From Bdellovibrio sp. (GTDB lineage: Bacteria; Bdellovibrionota; Bdellovibrionia; Bdellovibrionales; Bdellovibrionaceae), in contig JACMRL010000008.1 of NCBI GenBank assembly GCA_014376435.1, forward strand, positions 1 to 63,643: a stretch of 63,643 nt of DNA, written 5' to 3'. The notes below the pieces were generated by a model that was given only the letters and a program-made list of their open reading frames with translations, was not told the origin of the DNA and did no database searches. Positions 34,375-43,511 of this stretch are shown in pieces. Both the position numbers and the translations under genes were made by a program. Numbering within the stretch: position 1 is the stretch's first letter; each line of letters begins with the position of its first letter.

Positions 34375-36207
34375 TTAACTTTCTTCTGTCTCGAGAGGTA
34401 AACTAACAAAAAATGTTGTTCCCTTGCCTAATTCTGATTTGAGCGAGATTTTGCCACCGTGCAGTTCAATAAAGTATTTCACCAAATAAAGACCCAGTCC
34501 AGTTCCCTTTGTCTTATGATCTTGTGATTTGCCGCGTACAAATTTTTTCCAAACCTGATCTTGGTCTTCTAAACTAATGCCTTCACCGCTGTCGACAATT
34601 TCAATAAACACTTCGGTATCTGATTCAGACGACTTCACTTTAACAAAGCCATTATCAGACGTGTACTTAATCGCATTTTCAATAATATTTAAAAACACTT
34701 CGGTCATTAAGGTAACATCCAGTTCGATCAAAAACATGGGCTCTAAATTAACCTCTAGTTGAATATTTTTTGATTCCGCTAAGGGCTTTAAGCGCTCAAC
34801 AACGGTTTCAATAATTCCGTTGATGTCGGCCGTTTCTTTAAGAATTTTAAACTCACGTGATTCAACCCGTAAAACTTTTAGAATCGATTGGATGTAGCGG
34901 TTTAGTTCTTCCGAATAGTTTTTCAAACTAAATAAGTCTTCGTGAGCTTCTCGGGTCAAGGATCCTTGAGTAATCATGCGGTCTAAAACGGCTTGAATTT
35001 TAGCAATCGGAGTTTTTAAATCATGACTGATCAGACTAACGAAATTATTTTTTAGCTGCTCTAACTCAGCCAGGTAACTTTGCTCTTGCTGTAATTTGGC
35101 ATGGGCTTGCTCGATTTTAAGGGCTTGGTAACCGATAAACAGCACCCAAATAAAAATAAATAAACTAAGTGGGCTAACAATTGGAATCCAAAGCGAAAAA
35201 CTATCAAAAACCCAGGCCGAAAAGGCGGACGAGATGGCTGCCATCCAAACGAAGAAAAATAAAGCTACCGTTTGTGGATAGTTGGTAATAATTAAAATTG
35301 CGATGATCGTTAAAATAAGTAGAAAAAAAGCGTAGATATAACCCGAAGTACGCTTGATAAAGCTTTTAGTTAGGATATTTTCAGTCACTTGTCCCCAAAA
35401 CTCATGCCGTGACATTTGGCCCATGGGGGTTTGTAGTTGCGAGTTCAAAGATTTTTCTGAGCCGATGATCACAATCTTGTTCGTAAAGTAATCTACCGGG
35501 AAGCCCGCACGCATGACATCGGATAAAGATACTTCTTTAAATAAATTAGTGCCTTTGAAGTTGATAATAGGAATTCCGGAGCGAGTATTTTTGATTCCCG
35601 CTAAGCGTTGCCCCATATTTGCTAAGCTATCTGGATTTAAAAAAAGTCGGCGTGTCACGCCGTCATCATCTTTTAGAACATCGACGTGTCCTAAATTAGA
35701 TCGGTCTGGGCGGGTGGCTAAGGGTAAAGATAATTTTTCGGGTTCACTTGAGTTGGTTGCCCAGAAGACACGTTTATCTTTGAAGGTAACAATCTCTTCA
35801 GAATTTAAATACACTTGTCCGATATTATCACCCAAATACAAAGTCACACCCACCGTACGTGGATTTTGCGAAAGAATTTTCTTGAGAAGCTGTTGCCAAA
35901 CGTATTTGTCCCAGTAAAAGCTGTCGCTTAAATCCGAGAGCTCGTTCGTATTGATGAGCGAGCTAGTTTTCAAATCATAGATTTTACTGAAGTCAGAGGT
36001 CTTTAAAGTGACCAAAACAATCTCAGAGGTGGTCTTTTGAGCCCCGCGCAGGCGATAACGAATGTCGTAAGTGCCATTTTCATCGAACTTTAGAAAAAAT
36101 AGGGCAAAAACCCAACAAATAAGGGCCCGCATCCAAAATCCGCGCTTTAGATATATCCAGCGGATCCCTACAGAAATTCGAGTTAATGATCTTTTCACGC
36201 AATGCAA
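34375..36207 (-). CDS. CHASE2-type sensor histidine kinase
   Basis: Up to 610 residues. One N-terminal membrane helix (ALICWVFALFFLKF), an extracytoplasmic CHASE2-like sensor domain (about 45-285, with RRLFLNPDSLANMGQRLAG and DYFTNKIVIIGSE), about three membrane helices (295-375), a short coiled coil, HisKA (NNFVSLISHDLKTPIAK) and HATPase (NIIENAIKYTS and GTGLGLYLVKYF). The frame starts at TTG 36207, but GTG at 36198 is possible; neither has a clear ribosome binding site. Divergent from ribF. Confidence 0.9.
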   Translation of the reverse strand: MHCVKRSLTRISVGIRWIYLKRGFWMRALICWVFALFFLKFDENGTYDIRYRLRGAQKTTSEIVLVTLKTSDFSKIYDLKTSSLINTNELSDLSDSFYWDKYVWQQLLKKILSQNPRTVGVTLYLGDNIGQVYLNSEEIVTFKDKRVFWATNSSEPEKLSLPLATRPDRSNLGHVDVLKDDDGVTRRLFLNPDSLANMGQRLAGIKNTRSGIPIINFKGTNLFKEVSLSDVMRAGFPVDYFTNKIVIIGSEKSLNSQLQTPMGQMSRHEFWGQVTENILTKSFIKRTSGYIYAFFLLILTIIAILIITNYPQTVALFFFVWMAAISSAFSAWVFDSFSLWIPIVSPLSLFIFIWVLFIGYQALKIEQAHAKLQQEQSYLAELEQLKNNFVSLISHDLKTPIAKIQAVLDRMITQGSLTREAHEDLFSLKNYSEELNRYIQSILKVLRVESREFKILKETADINGIIETVVERLKPLAESKNIQLEVNLEPMFLIELDVTLMTEVFLNIIENAIKYTSDNGFVKVKSSESDTEVFIEIVDSGEGISLEDQDQVWKKFVRGKSQDHKTKGTGLGLYLVKYFIELHGGKISLKSELGKGTTFFVSLPLETEES

Positions 36208-36257
36208 AATAACGAATTTCTGTCGTTATTTCAACTGGTTAATAGGTAAAATAGGGC

Positions 36258-37190
36258 ATGGAATGGATTCGCTCGCAAGATCAAGCTCTACCTCACTTCA
36301 AGTCATCGGTATTAACTATTGGAAATTTTGATGGCCTTCACTTAGGTCATCAAAAGCTAATGGCTGAACTTATTTCCCAGTCAAAAAAGCTACAAGCCCC
36401 CAGTGTGGTTTGTACTTTCCGCCCACATCCCCGCACAATTCTTAAACCACAAGAACCACATCCGCGTTTGTTTGATTATCGTGACCAAGCAGAGATGCTG
36501 GAAAAATTAGGAATCGATTTTTTAATTGAAGAAAAATTTAGTAAAGATTTTTCTTTAATGTCGGCCGAGCAATTTTTAGAAGACTACATTGAAAAAATTT
36601 TTCATCCCACACACCTAGTTGTGGGTTACGATTTTAACTTTGGCAAAGGCCGCAGCGGAAATACAGAGTTTTTGAGAAAATTTTGTGAAACTAAAAAATG
36701 GGGCCTTACAATTGTCGGCGCCTATGAAAAGGACGGGCAAATTGTTTCCTCTTCGCAAATCAGAAAATTATTAGAACACGGAGATTTAAAAAAGGCGGAA
36801 GAATATTTAGGTCGGCCTTATTTTTTACGTGGGCCAGTACGTTTAGGTTACCAGCGCGGCCGTTTATTAGGAGTTCCAACCGCCAACTTAAGCCCCGAAA
36901 TTGACTTTATACCCCGTAAAGGAGTCTACTTTACTTGGGCGTTTTTAAAAGAACGTAAAATGCCATCAATCACAAACATCGGGTATAATCCAACCTTTGA
37001 ACAGGCTGACTCTTACTTAAAAGTAGAAACGCATCTGTTTAATTTTGACGAAGATATTTACGGCGAACATTTAAAAGTTGAACTGTGCAAGTTTCACCGG
37101 GACGAAATGAAATTTGGCTCATTTGATTTGTTAAAAAATCAAATTCACAAAGACTTGGCTACGGCCAAGAATTATTTTGGAATCAAATGA
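36258..37190 (+). CDS. ribF: Bifunctional riboflavin kinase/FMN adenylyltransferase
   Basis: 310 residues. N-terminal nucleotidyltransferase domain with GNFDGLHLGHQKLM and a conserved SSSQIRKLLEHGD, then a C-terminal riboflavin kinase domain with GYQRGRLLGVPTANL and TNIGYNPTF. It makes FMN then FAD. The stop overlaps the next gene by 4 nt. Confidence 0.95.
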   Translation: MEWIRSQDQALPHFKSSVLTIGNFDGLHLGHQKLMAELISQSKKLQAPSVVCTFRPHPRTILKPQEPHPRLFDYRDQAEMLEKLGIDFLIEEKFSKDFSLMSAEQFLEDYIEKIFHPTHLVVGYDFNFGKGRSGNTEFLRKFCETKKWGLTIVGAYEKDGQIVSSSQIRKLLEHGDLKKAEEYLGRPYFLRGPVRLGYQRGRLLGVPTANLSPEIDFIPRKGVYFTWAFLKERKMPSITNIGYNPTFEQADSYLKVETHLFNFDEDIYGEHLKVELCKFHRDEMKFGSFDLLKNQIHKDLATAKNYFGIK

Positions 37191-37951
37191 AGAAAAAATT
37201 ATATCACTTTTCTGGCGAGACCGATTTAGAATCGAATGCAGAAATTAAAAATTTCTTAAATGAAATTGAAGTTATTCCTTTTGAAAATTTGTCCGCTCAA
37301 GAAGTTTTAAATAAAAACTTTGATATCATCGAGCTTAAAGAAAATGACTACGATCAATTTAAAAATATAATCTCCGCGGTAGGGTGGAAGATAAGCCATT
37401 TAAATTCGGCCGATGCCTTGTTACGTGATGGAAAAATATACCGCCCAACAAATGTGGTGGCGGATTGTATTCTCCATCTTATCCAACAACGTCAATCATC
37501 CATTAGTACTGCGGCTGCGGTGATGGTCATTGGTGATTATAATTTTGTGTTAAGTGTAACGGCTAAATTAGCGCTGGCGGGTTTTAAAAATTTCGTTATT
37601 TCATTTGAAGATGAAAGTCTATTTGCTGCTTTGCAAAAACGCTTAAAAGATTTTATTTTTAATTTGAACCTGACGTTTGTTAAATTGAACGAATTGAATC
37701 AAGTTCCCAACACCAGCTCGATGCTTATTTCAAATATGACCGAAAATATGAGCCCTGAAGCTTATGAATCGCTGGCTTACTTTAATTTTTTGTCTCATGA
37801 TGGCATCTTTGTCGATGCAAGCTCGGCAAAAAACGGTGCTTTGATCGAAGAAGCAAGACGTGCCGAGCTGACGGTCATCGTAGAAAACGAAATTTTAACC
37901 CTAAAATACAAAACTCTATTAGAATTATCTAAAAACTCATCCAAGGTCTAG
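37187..37951 (+). CDS. Degenerate shikimate dehydrogenase (AroE)-like protein
   Basis: 254 residues with no signal peptide. The middle segment SADALLRDGKIYRPTNVVADCILHL aligns by eye with the AroE pattern AVNTLVRDGKLYGDNTDGIGFL. It is followed by a Rossmann-like beta-alpha-beta (AAAVMVIGDYNFVLSVTAKLALAGFKNFVIS), but without the usual GAGGA nucleotide-binding glycines and without the NTD catalytic Asp. So the fold may be kept with activity lost. It overlaps ribF by ATGA and precedes pilB, suggesting co-expression. Assignment is tentative; it could be an unrelated Rossmann protein. Confidence 0.45.
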   Translation: MKKKLYHFSGETDLESNAEIKNFLNEIEVIPFENLSAQEVLNKNFDIIELKENDYDQFKNIISAVGWKISHLNSADALLRDGKIYRPTNVVADCILHLIQQRQSSISTAAAVMVIGDYNFVLSVTAKLALAGFKNFVISFEDESLFAALQKRLKDFIFNLNLTFVKLNELNQVPNTSSMLISNMTENMSPEAYESLAYFNFLSHDGIFVDASSAKNGALIEEARRAELTVIVENEILTLKYKTLLELSKNSSKV

Positions 37952-37985
37952 TTACAAAAAACGTCACAGTCATTAAAATGTTCTC

Positions 37986-39686
37986 ATGTTACCGAACAAA
38001 TTGGGAGAAATTTTAATCAAGCAGGGACTTATCCGTTCCGACCAACTACAGGCGGCAGTGACCGAGGCGGACCGAACAAAAACCCGCTTAGGGCCCACGA
38101 TCGTGACGCTTGGGTTTTTAAAAGATTCACAAATTTTACGTGCGCTTGAAAAACAATATGGAATGCCCGGTGTAGACGTAGCTCAATTTGAAATAGAAAG
38201 TTCTTTATCAATAATTGTGAACCGAGATTTCTGTGAAAAACATTGCGTGATTCCTCTTTCAAAAGCGGGCACTACCTTAGTTGTTGCATTTGCAGACCCT
38301 AGTAATTTGCAAGTGCGTGATGATTTACGGTATTTAACTAAATGTAAAATTCAACCTGTGGTAGCAACTGAATCGACAATTTTAACGGCGATCTCTAAAT
38401 ACTATGCCGTGGCCACCAACGATTTAATTGTCAAAGGCGAAGAAGCCGAAGTTGAAACACAAATGACAAATACGGCGTCGGCCGTTGAAGTGGGCGATGC
38501 GACCAGTGATGATGCTCCCGTGGTTAAGTTTGTGAATGGTATTTTAGTAGAGGCCATCCGCCGTCGCGCTTCAGATATTCACTTTGAACCTTATGAGAAA
38601 AAGTTTCGCGTCAGATTTCGTGTCGATGGTGGTTTGGTGGAGGCGTCCTCTCCGCCTCTCAATTCAGGGCCTTCAATTTGCGCCCGTATTAAAATTATGT
38701 CGAAGATGGATATTGCCGAAAAGCGACGTCCGCAAGATGGACGTTTAAAAATACGCTTAAACAAACAAAATCGCGAAATGGATTTTCGTGTGAATTCAAT
38801 CCCCACGATGTGGGGTGAAAAAATTGTGATGCGTCTATTAGATAAATCAACTTTGCAATTAGATATGACCAAACTTGGTTTCGAGGTCGAAGATTTAAAA
38901 ATATTTAAAAGCGCCATTAATCTTCCGCAAGGAATGGTAATTATTACCGGTCCAACGGGTTCGGGAAAAACTTCGACAATTTATTCTGCATTAACAGAAT
39001 TAAATCGAGTCGATACGAACATCAGTACAGCAGAAGATCCGATTGAATTTAATCTGGAAGGTATTAACCAAGTACAGATGAATAGTGAAATTGATTTAGA
39101 TTTCTCAGCCGCCTTGCGGGCATTTTTGCGTCAAGATCCAGATATTATTATGGTGGGTGAGATTCGCGATTTAGAAACCGCCGAGATTTCATTCAAAGCC
39201 GCTTCAACCGGTCATATGGTAGTTAGTACGCTACATACCAATGATGCAGCCGCAACGATTACGCGTTTAACCGAGATGGGTGTGCCGCCTTATTTAATAA
39301 CTTCAACACTTAACTTAGTGGTAGCTCAGCGTTTAGTGGGAAAAATCTGTGAATCTTGTAAAGAGCAACAACAAGTCCCGGAAGCTACATTACTCAATTT
39401 AGGAATACCAAAAGTCGACGTTCCCAGGTTTCAGATTTTTCGTGGCAAAGGCTGTGCCGCTTGTAATGGAACTGGTATTCGAGGCCGATTAGCTATTTTT
39501 GAATTGATGCCCATGACTGAAAAAATTAAAGATGCAATCTTACGCGGCGCTAGTAGCGGTGAATTAAGAAATATTTGCCGTGAGATGGGCGCCCGAACAT
39601 TACGTCGTAGTGCGCTTTTAAAATTAGCCCGCGGTGAAACGACAATCGAAGAGGTTATCAACTCTTCTGTAAGGGATGATATATGA
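37986..39686 (+). CDS. pilB: Type IV pilus extension ATPase PilB
   Basis: 566 residues. N-terminal MshE-type domain (LGEILIKQGLIRSDQL, about 1-150), then the GspE/PilB ATPase with Walker A GPTGSGKTS, Asp box TAEDPIEF, Walker B IIMVGEIRD, His box STLHTNDA, and a zinc-type pair CESCKE and CAACNGTG. It powers pilus extension. MshE domains in relatives bind c-di-GMP, which would link pili to the c-di-GMP proteins elsewhere in this window. First gene of the pil operon. Confidence 0.95.
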   Translation: MLPNKLGEILIKQGLIRSDQLQAAVTEADRTKTRLGPTIVTLGFLKDSQILRALEKQYGMPGVDVAQFEIESSLSIIVNRDFCEKHCVIPLSKAGTTLVVAFADPSNLQVRDDLRYLTKCKIQPVVATESTILTAISKYYAVATNDLIVKGEEAEVETQMTNTASAVEVGDATSDDAPVVKFVNGILVEAIRRRASDIHFEPYEKKFRVRFRVDGGLVEASSPPLNSGPSICARIKIMSKMDIAEKRRPQDGRLKIRLNKQNREMDFRVNSIPTMWGEKIVMRLLDKSTLQLDMTKLGFEVEDLKIFKSAINLPQGMVIITGPTGSGKTSTIYSALTELNRVDTNISTAEDPIEFNLEGINQVQMNSEIDLDFSAALRAFLRQDPDIIMVGEIRDLETAEISFKAASTGHMVVSTLHTNDAAATITRLTEMGVPPYLITSTLNLVVAQRLVGKICESCKEQQQVPEATLLNLGIPKVDVPRFQIFRGKGCAACNGTGIRGRLAIFELMPMTEKIKDAILRGASSGELRNICREMGARTLRRSALLKLARGETTIEEVINSSVRDDI

Positions 39687-40705
39687 TCGAGAACATTTTA
39701 GATCAATCGATGCTTCGTCAGGGGCACGAAATTTCTTTTATTCTTGGCCATAGAGTATTAGCAAAAACGAATCAAGATTGGTTCGAATTAAAAGGCGAAC
39801 CGTTGAGTGTTTCTGAATGGGAAGATTTAAAAGACTTTTGTTTGCAATCAAATGAAAAAATTCAGTTAGAAACTAAGGGATTTGTATCGGGACTTTATCA
39901 GTCAGAAAAATTTTCTTGGAGATTCTCATTTGTAGAAAAGAAAGACTGCTTTCGCGCTTACCTATCGGTCGTGAACGATAGCGCGCATGTTCAGTCGGGT
40001 ATCGATTACCCACTATTTTGGGATAATATTAAAAAAGAAAAGGGAATATTTGTTATCGGGGGGGAACGTCGTCAGGGTAAATCAAATTTATTAGCCGAAA
40101 TTATTGCGAATGACCAAAATAATAAAATGTCCTTAACGGGTATTCATTCTTCGTACCAACAACAAAAATGGCCACAGCTTGATGCGATCGTGCACTTGGG
40201 TGCGGATTCGATTGATTGGGAAGCCGGTCACGCAATCTACGATGGAATCGAACGCGTCGTGGTCGACTTTAATTCAATTAAAAATTGGAAAAAATGGATC
40301 GAATTTGCCGAACAAGGGCAATCTGTTTATTTAAGTTTAAGTATTAATTCACTTAATACGCTTTTTTATAAATTAGCGGCCGACTTAGATCCGTCTTTAA
40401 TCAGCCGATTTTTGCAGGTTTTTAATGGATCGGTCGTACAAAAATTAGCCGGCGTGCCCAAGATTGCCCTGCACGAAATTTTAATTTGTCGTGAAAAAGA
40501 AAAAAATAAATTGATGCAGTTTTATAATCAGAAGCAAAATTTTCAAATGATGAATTTAGCCGAATTAGGTTTTGAATCTTACCAAACTTTAAACCAATCT
40601 ATTTTGCAAAAAATGATTCGTCGTAAATTGGATGTTCAATCTGCATTTGCCGTTTCGAATTCCCCCGATGAATTAGATACGCAACTTAAGAAAATGGGTC
40701 TGTAG
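39683..40705 (+). CDS. Degenerate PilT-like ATPase in the pilT position
   Basis: 340 residues between pilB and pilC, overlapping pilB by 4 nt. It has a lone P-loop-like GGERRQGKSN (about 126-135) in place of GPTGSGKST. The end VVQKLAGVPKIALHEILI resembles PilT's QRL(L)P...A(L/F)E(V/I)L region. The Asp box, canonical Walker B and His box of PilT are not recognisable. It looks like a PilT that lost its catalytic machinery and may be a regulatory or structural partner of PilB/PilC. Function is not established. Confidence 0.6.
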   Translation: MIENILDQSMLRQGHEISFILGHRVLAKTNQDWFELKGEPLSVSEWEDLKDFCLQSNEKIQLETKGFVSGLYQSEKFSWRFSFVEKKDCFRAYLSVVNDSAHVQSGIDYPLFWDNIKKEKGIFVIGGERRQGKSNLLAEIIANDQNNKMSLTGIHSSYQQQKWPQLDAIVHLGADSIDWEAGHAIYDGIERVVVDFNSIKNWKKWIEFAEQGQSVYLSLSINSLNTLFYKLAADLDPSLISRFLQVFNGSVVQKLAGVPKIALHEILICREKEKNKLMQFYNQKQNFQMMNLAELGFESYQTLNQSILQKMIRRKLDVQSAFAVSNSPDELDTQLKKMGL

Positions 40706-41931
40706 TGGCTATTTATAGCTTTCAGGCCAGATCAATTTCAGGGCAAATATCACAGGGAAAAATTGAAGCACGTGATGAGGCCGACGCACGTATTAAATTA
40801 CGCGCAAAACAACTGATTCCGGTTAAGCTCACCGTATTGATGCAGAAAAAAACAGATAACGATATTGAACAAGCGATTAAAAGTCTGTTTGAACAAAAAA
40901 TTAAATCTAAAGATTTACAAATTTTTACGCGTCAATTTGCCACCTTAATCAATGCCGGCATTCCGATCGCAGATTCATTAAGAATTTTATCTGAAGGTGC
41001 GCTAAATAAACTTTTAAAAGAAACGCTTATTCAAATCAGAGCATCGATTGATGTAGGTCGCCGTCTCTCTGATTCTATGGCACAGCATCCGCGAGTTTTT
41101 GACCGCCTTTATTGTAATATGGTTCAAGCGGGCGAAGAAGCGGGTATTATCGACACGATTCTAATTCGTCTTTCTTCGTATTTAGAAAAAAGCGAAAAAA
41201 CTAAAAATCAAGTACGCGGTGCCTTAGTTATGCCGGGCGTAATTATTGCGGTGGCCTTTATCGTAGTTAGCGGTATCGTTATGTTTATTATTCCTAAATT
41301 TCAAGGCTTCTATGCTTCGTCTGGAAAAGCTTTACCTGGTCTAACGCAAATGTTAGTTGATTTTTCTAATTTGCTTAGAAATCATTGGTTTTTGATTATT
41401 GTTGCGATCGCGTCCAGTGTTGCCTCGGTCATCTACTATATTAATACGACGGAAGGTCGTAAACAATTCGATATTTTTTTAATTAATGCTCCTTTATTCG
41501 GAGACGTCGTTCAAAAATCTAGCGTGGCTCGTATGAGTAGAACTTTATCGACATTGCTTTCTTCGGGAATTGGTTTAATCGAAGCGATTGAAATTGCTTC
41601 AAGAACGGCCGGCAATCACGTTATTGAAAAATCGCTAGCGGCCTGTAAAGAATCGGTCATGATCGGTAAGCCTTTTAATGTTCCTTTATCAAAACAAAAA
41701 GAAATTCCGGCCATGGTTGCGCAAATGGTGGCGGTCGGCGAGCAGTCGGGAACAATCGACACCATGTTAAGTAAAGTCGCTGATTTTTACGAGGATGAAG
41801 TCGAGAATGCAGTTAAAGCGATGACTTCATTAATCGAGCCACTATTGATGGTATTTTTGGGTGGAATTATTGCCTTCGTATTAATCGCGATGTATTTACC
41901 GATTTTCAATCTTGGCGACACGATGGGGTAA
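40705..41931 (+). CDS. pilC: Type IV pilus inner-membrane platform protein PilC
   Basis: 408 residues, GTG start overlapping the previous stop. Two GspF domains each begin with the family pattern (FTRQFATLINAGIPIADSLRIL and MSRTLSTLLSSGIGLIEAIEIA), and three membrane helices are visible (VIIAVAFIVVSGIVMFIIP, WFLIIVAIASSVASVIYY, LLMVFLGGIIAFVLIAMYLP). It couples the ATPases to pilin assembly. Confidence 0.95.
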   Translation: MAIYSFQARSISGQISQGKIEARDEADARIKLRAKQLIPVKLTVLMQKKTDNDIEQAIKSLFEQKIKSKDLQIFTRQFATLINAGIPIADSLRILSEGALNKLLKETLIQIRASIDVGRRLSDSMAQHPRVFDRLYCNMVQAGEEAGIIDTILIRLSSYLEKSEKTKNQVRGALVMPGVIIAVAFIVVSGIVMFIIPKFQGFYASSGKALPGLTQMLVDFSNLLRNHWFLIIVAIASSVASVIYYINTTEGRKQFDIFLINAPLFGDVVQKSSVARMSRTLSTLLSSGIGLIEAIEIASRTAGNHVIEKSLAACKESVMIGKPFNVPLSKQKEIPAMVAQMVAVGEQSGTIDTMLSKVADFYEDEVENAVKAMTSLIEPLLMVFLGGIIAFVLIAMYLPIFNLGDTMG

Positions 41932-43496
41932 TGATGTCACAGTCGCAAGGGTTAAACTTTTTATTAGATGTAAATTCCAGAAAAAGTATCCGCACTTTAA
42001 TTCTGTTTGCATACTTTGCGATTTTTCAGACGCTGATTTTAGTACAGAAACCGTTTTTGCAATTAGAATTTATTTTTATTTTCTACTCAACTTTTATTTT
42101 TTTATTCGTACATCACTTTATTTTACATTTTTATACGATGATTGAAAAATCAGATCTATATAGGTTTTGTTCTTACTTGTTTGACTTTACGATCATGATT
42201 TATTTCATGAAATCTTTTCCTCAACTTTCTAGTTTTTTATTGGTACTGCAGTTATTCATGTTGTTTGTTGCAAGTTTTGAACTAAGCTTTGTTAGTTTGT
42301 GCGGTTTAGGGTTTTTAGCTTCAGTCGGAACTTCGATCATTAACTTGTCGGCAAGCCAGGGAAGTTCCGTACAAAGCTTATTGTCGTTAACATTATTTAA
42401 CTTATCTTATTTATCGGTCATCGTTATTGCAGGTCAATTGCGCAGCGATATTTCTAATTTGCAGGTTGATTTAAGTCAGACCCGCAAAAAATGGAAATCG
42501 CAGGCAGAGTTTTCGAAAACATTAGTTGAAAAAATGCCTTTGGGCTTACTAGTTACACAGTCTAATGATTCAGTCGTTTTACAGAATTCGTATTTATCTG
42601 ATTCGGTCAAATTACAATTTCCTCGAATTAAAGCTATGCTAGATGAGCAAAGCGCTATGGGCGTTCAGAGCCCTGACTTGAGTTATTTGGACTTAATTTC
42701 AAATGAAAGAAAAATTCTGCAAGTTGACCGTAGCAAATACTACGATGAAGATATTGCCGATGAGCTTTCAGTTTTCTTAATTAAAGATGTGACGGATTTA
42801 CGTCAGCTTGAAAATGAACTTAAACAAAAAGATAAATTAGCCACGATTGGTCAACTGGCCGCAGGTATTGCGCACGAAATACGTAATCCTTTGGCCGGCA
42901 TTAGCGGAAGTATTCAGCTTTTATCACAAGATGATGAAAAGACTGATCCCGATCAAAAAAAGCTAATGAAAATTGTTTTAAAAGAAATCGACCGGTTAAA
43001 TAACTTAATCACTGAATTTTTAGATTATGCAAAACCAGAAAAAAAACCAGACCAAACAATCAATCTTAACGAGCTAGTTAATGAGATCGCGCATATTTTA
43101 AAAGCGCATCCCGAAGCACGTGCTAATTTAAAATGGAATTTGGATATCTCAGTGCAAAAAATTAAAGGATTTCCGGAAAAATTAAAACAAGCCATTTTAA
43201 ATATTACGATTAATTCATTGCAAGCAATCAAAGAAGTGGCTGATCCAGTTATTGCCATTTCGCTAACAAATGACGGAAAAAATGTTATTCTTTCTATTAA
43301 AGATAATGGGTCAGGAATTTCGGCCGAGACTCAAAAAAGAATGTTCGATCCCTTCCATACAACGAAACCAAAAGGCACGGGCCTAGGTTTAGCGATTACC
43401 CACAAAATTTTAGACGCGCACGCGGCGGTCATTTTAGTGAGTAGTGAAGTGGGTCACGGAACTGAATTTAAAATTAAATTCCCAGCGATTGGGTGA
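41931..43496 (+). CDS. pilS: Sensor histidine kinase PilS
   Basis: 521 residues. About six N-terminal membrane helices (20-170), a PAS-like linker (about 200-290), HisKA with AAGIAHEIRNPLAGISGSIQ and HATPase with NITINSLQAI and GTGLGLAITHKILDAH. The helix-rich N-terminus, location directly after pilC and partner pilR 15 bp downstream identify PilS, which in other bacteria senses pilin in the membrane. Confidence 0.92.
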   Translation: MMSQSQGLNFLLDVNSRKSIRTLILFAYFAIFQTLILVQKPFLQLEFIFIFYSTFIFLFVHHFILHFYTMIEKSDLYRFCSYLFDFTIMIYFMKSFPQLSSFLLVLQLFMLFVASFELSFVSLCGLGFLASVGTSIINLSASQGSSVQSLLSLTLFNLSYLSVIVIAGQLRSDISNLQVDLSQTRKKWKSQAEFSKTLVEKMPLGLLVTQSNDSVVLQNSYLSDSVKLQFPRIKAMLDEQSAMGVQSPDLSYLDLISNERKILQVDRSKYYDEDIADELSVFLIKDVTDLRQLENELKQKDKLATIGQLAAGIAHEIRNPLAGISGSIQLLSQDDEKTDPDQKKLMKIVLKEIDRLNNLITEFLDYAKPEKKPDQTINLNELVNEIAHILKAHPEARANLKWNLDISVQKIKGFPEKLKQAILNITINSLQAIKEVADPVIAISLTNDGKNVILSIKDNGSGISAETQKRMFDPFHTTKPKGTGLGLAITHKILDAHAAVILVSSEVGHGTEFKIKFPAIG

Positions 43497-43511
43497 TGAA
43501 AGAGGAATAGA

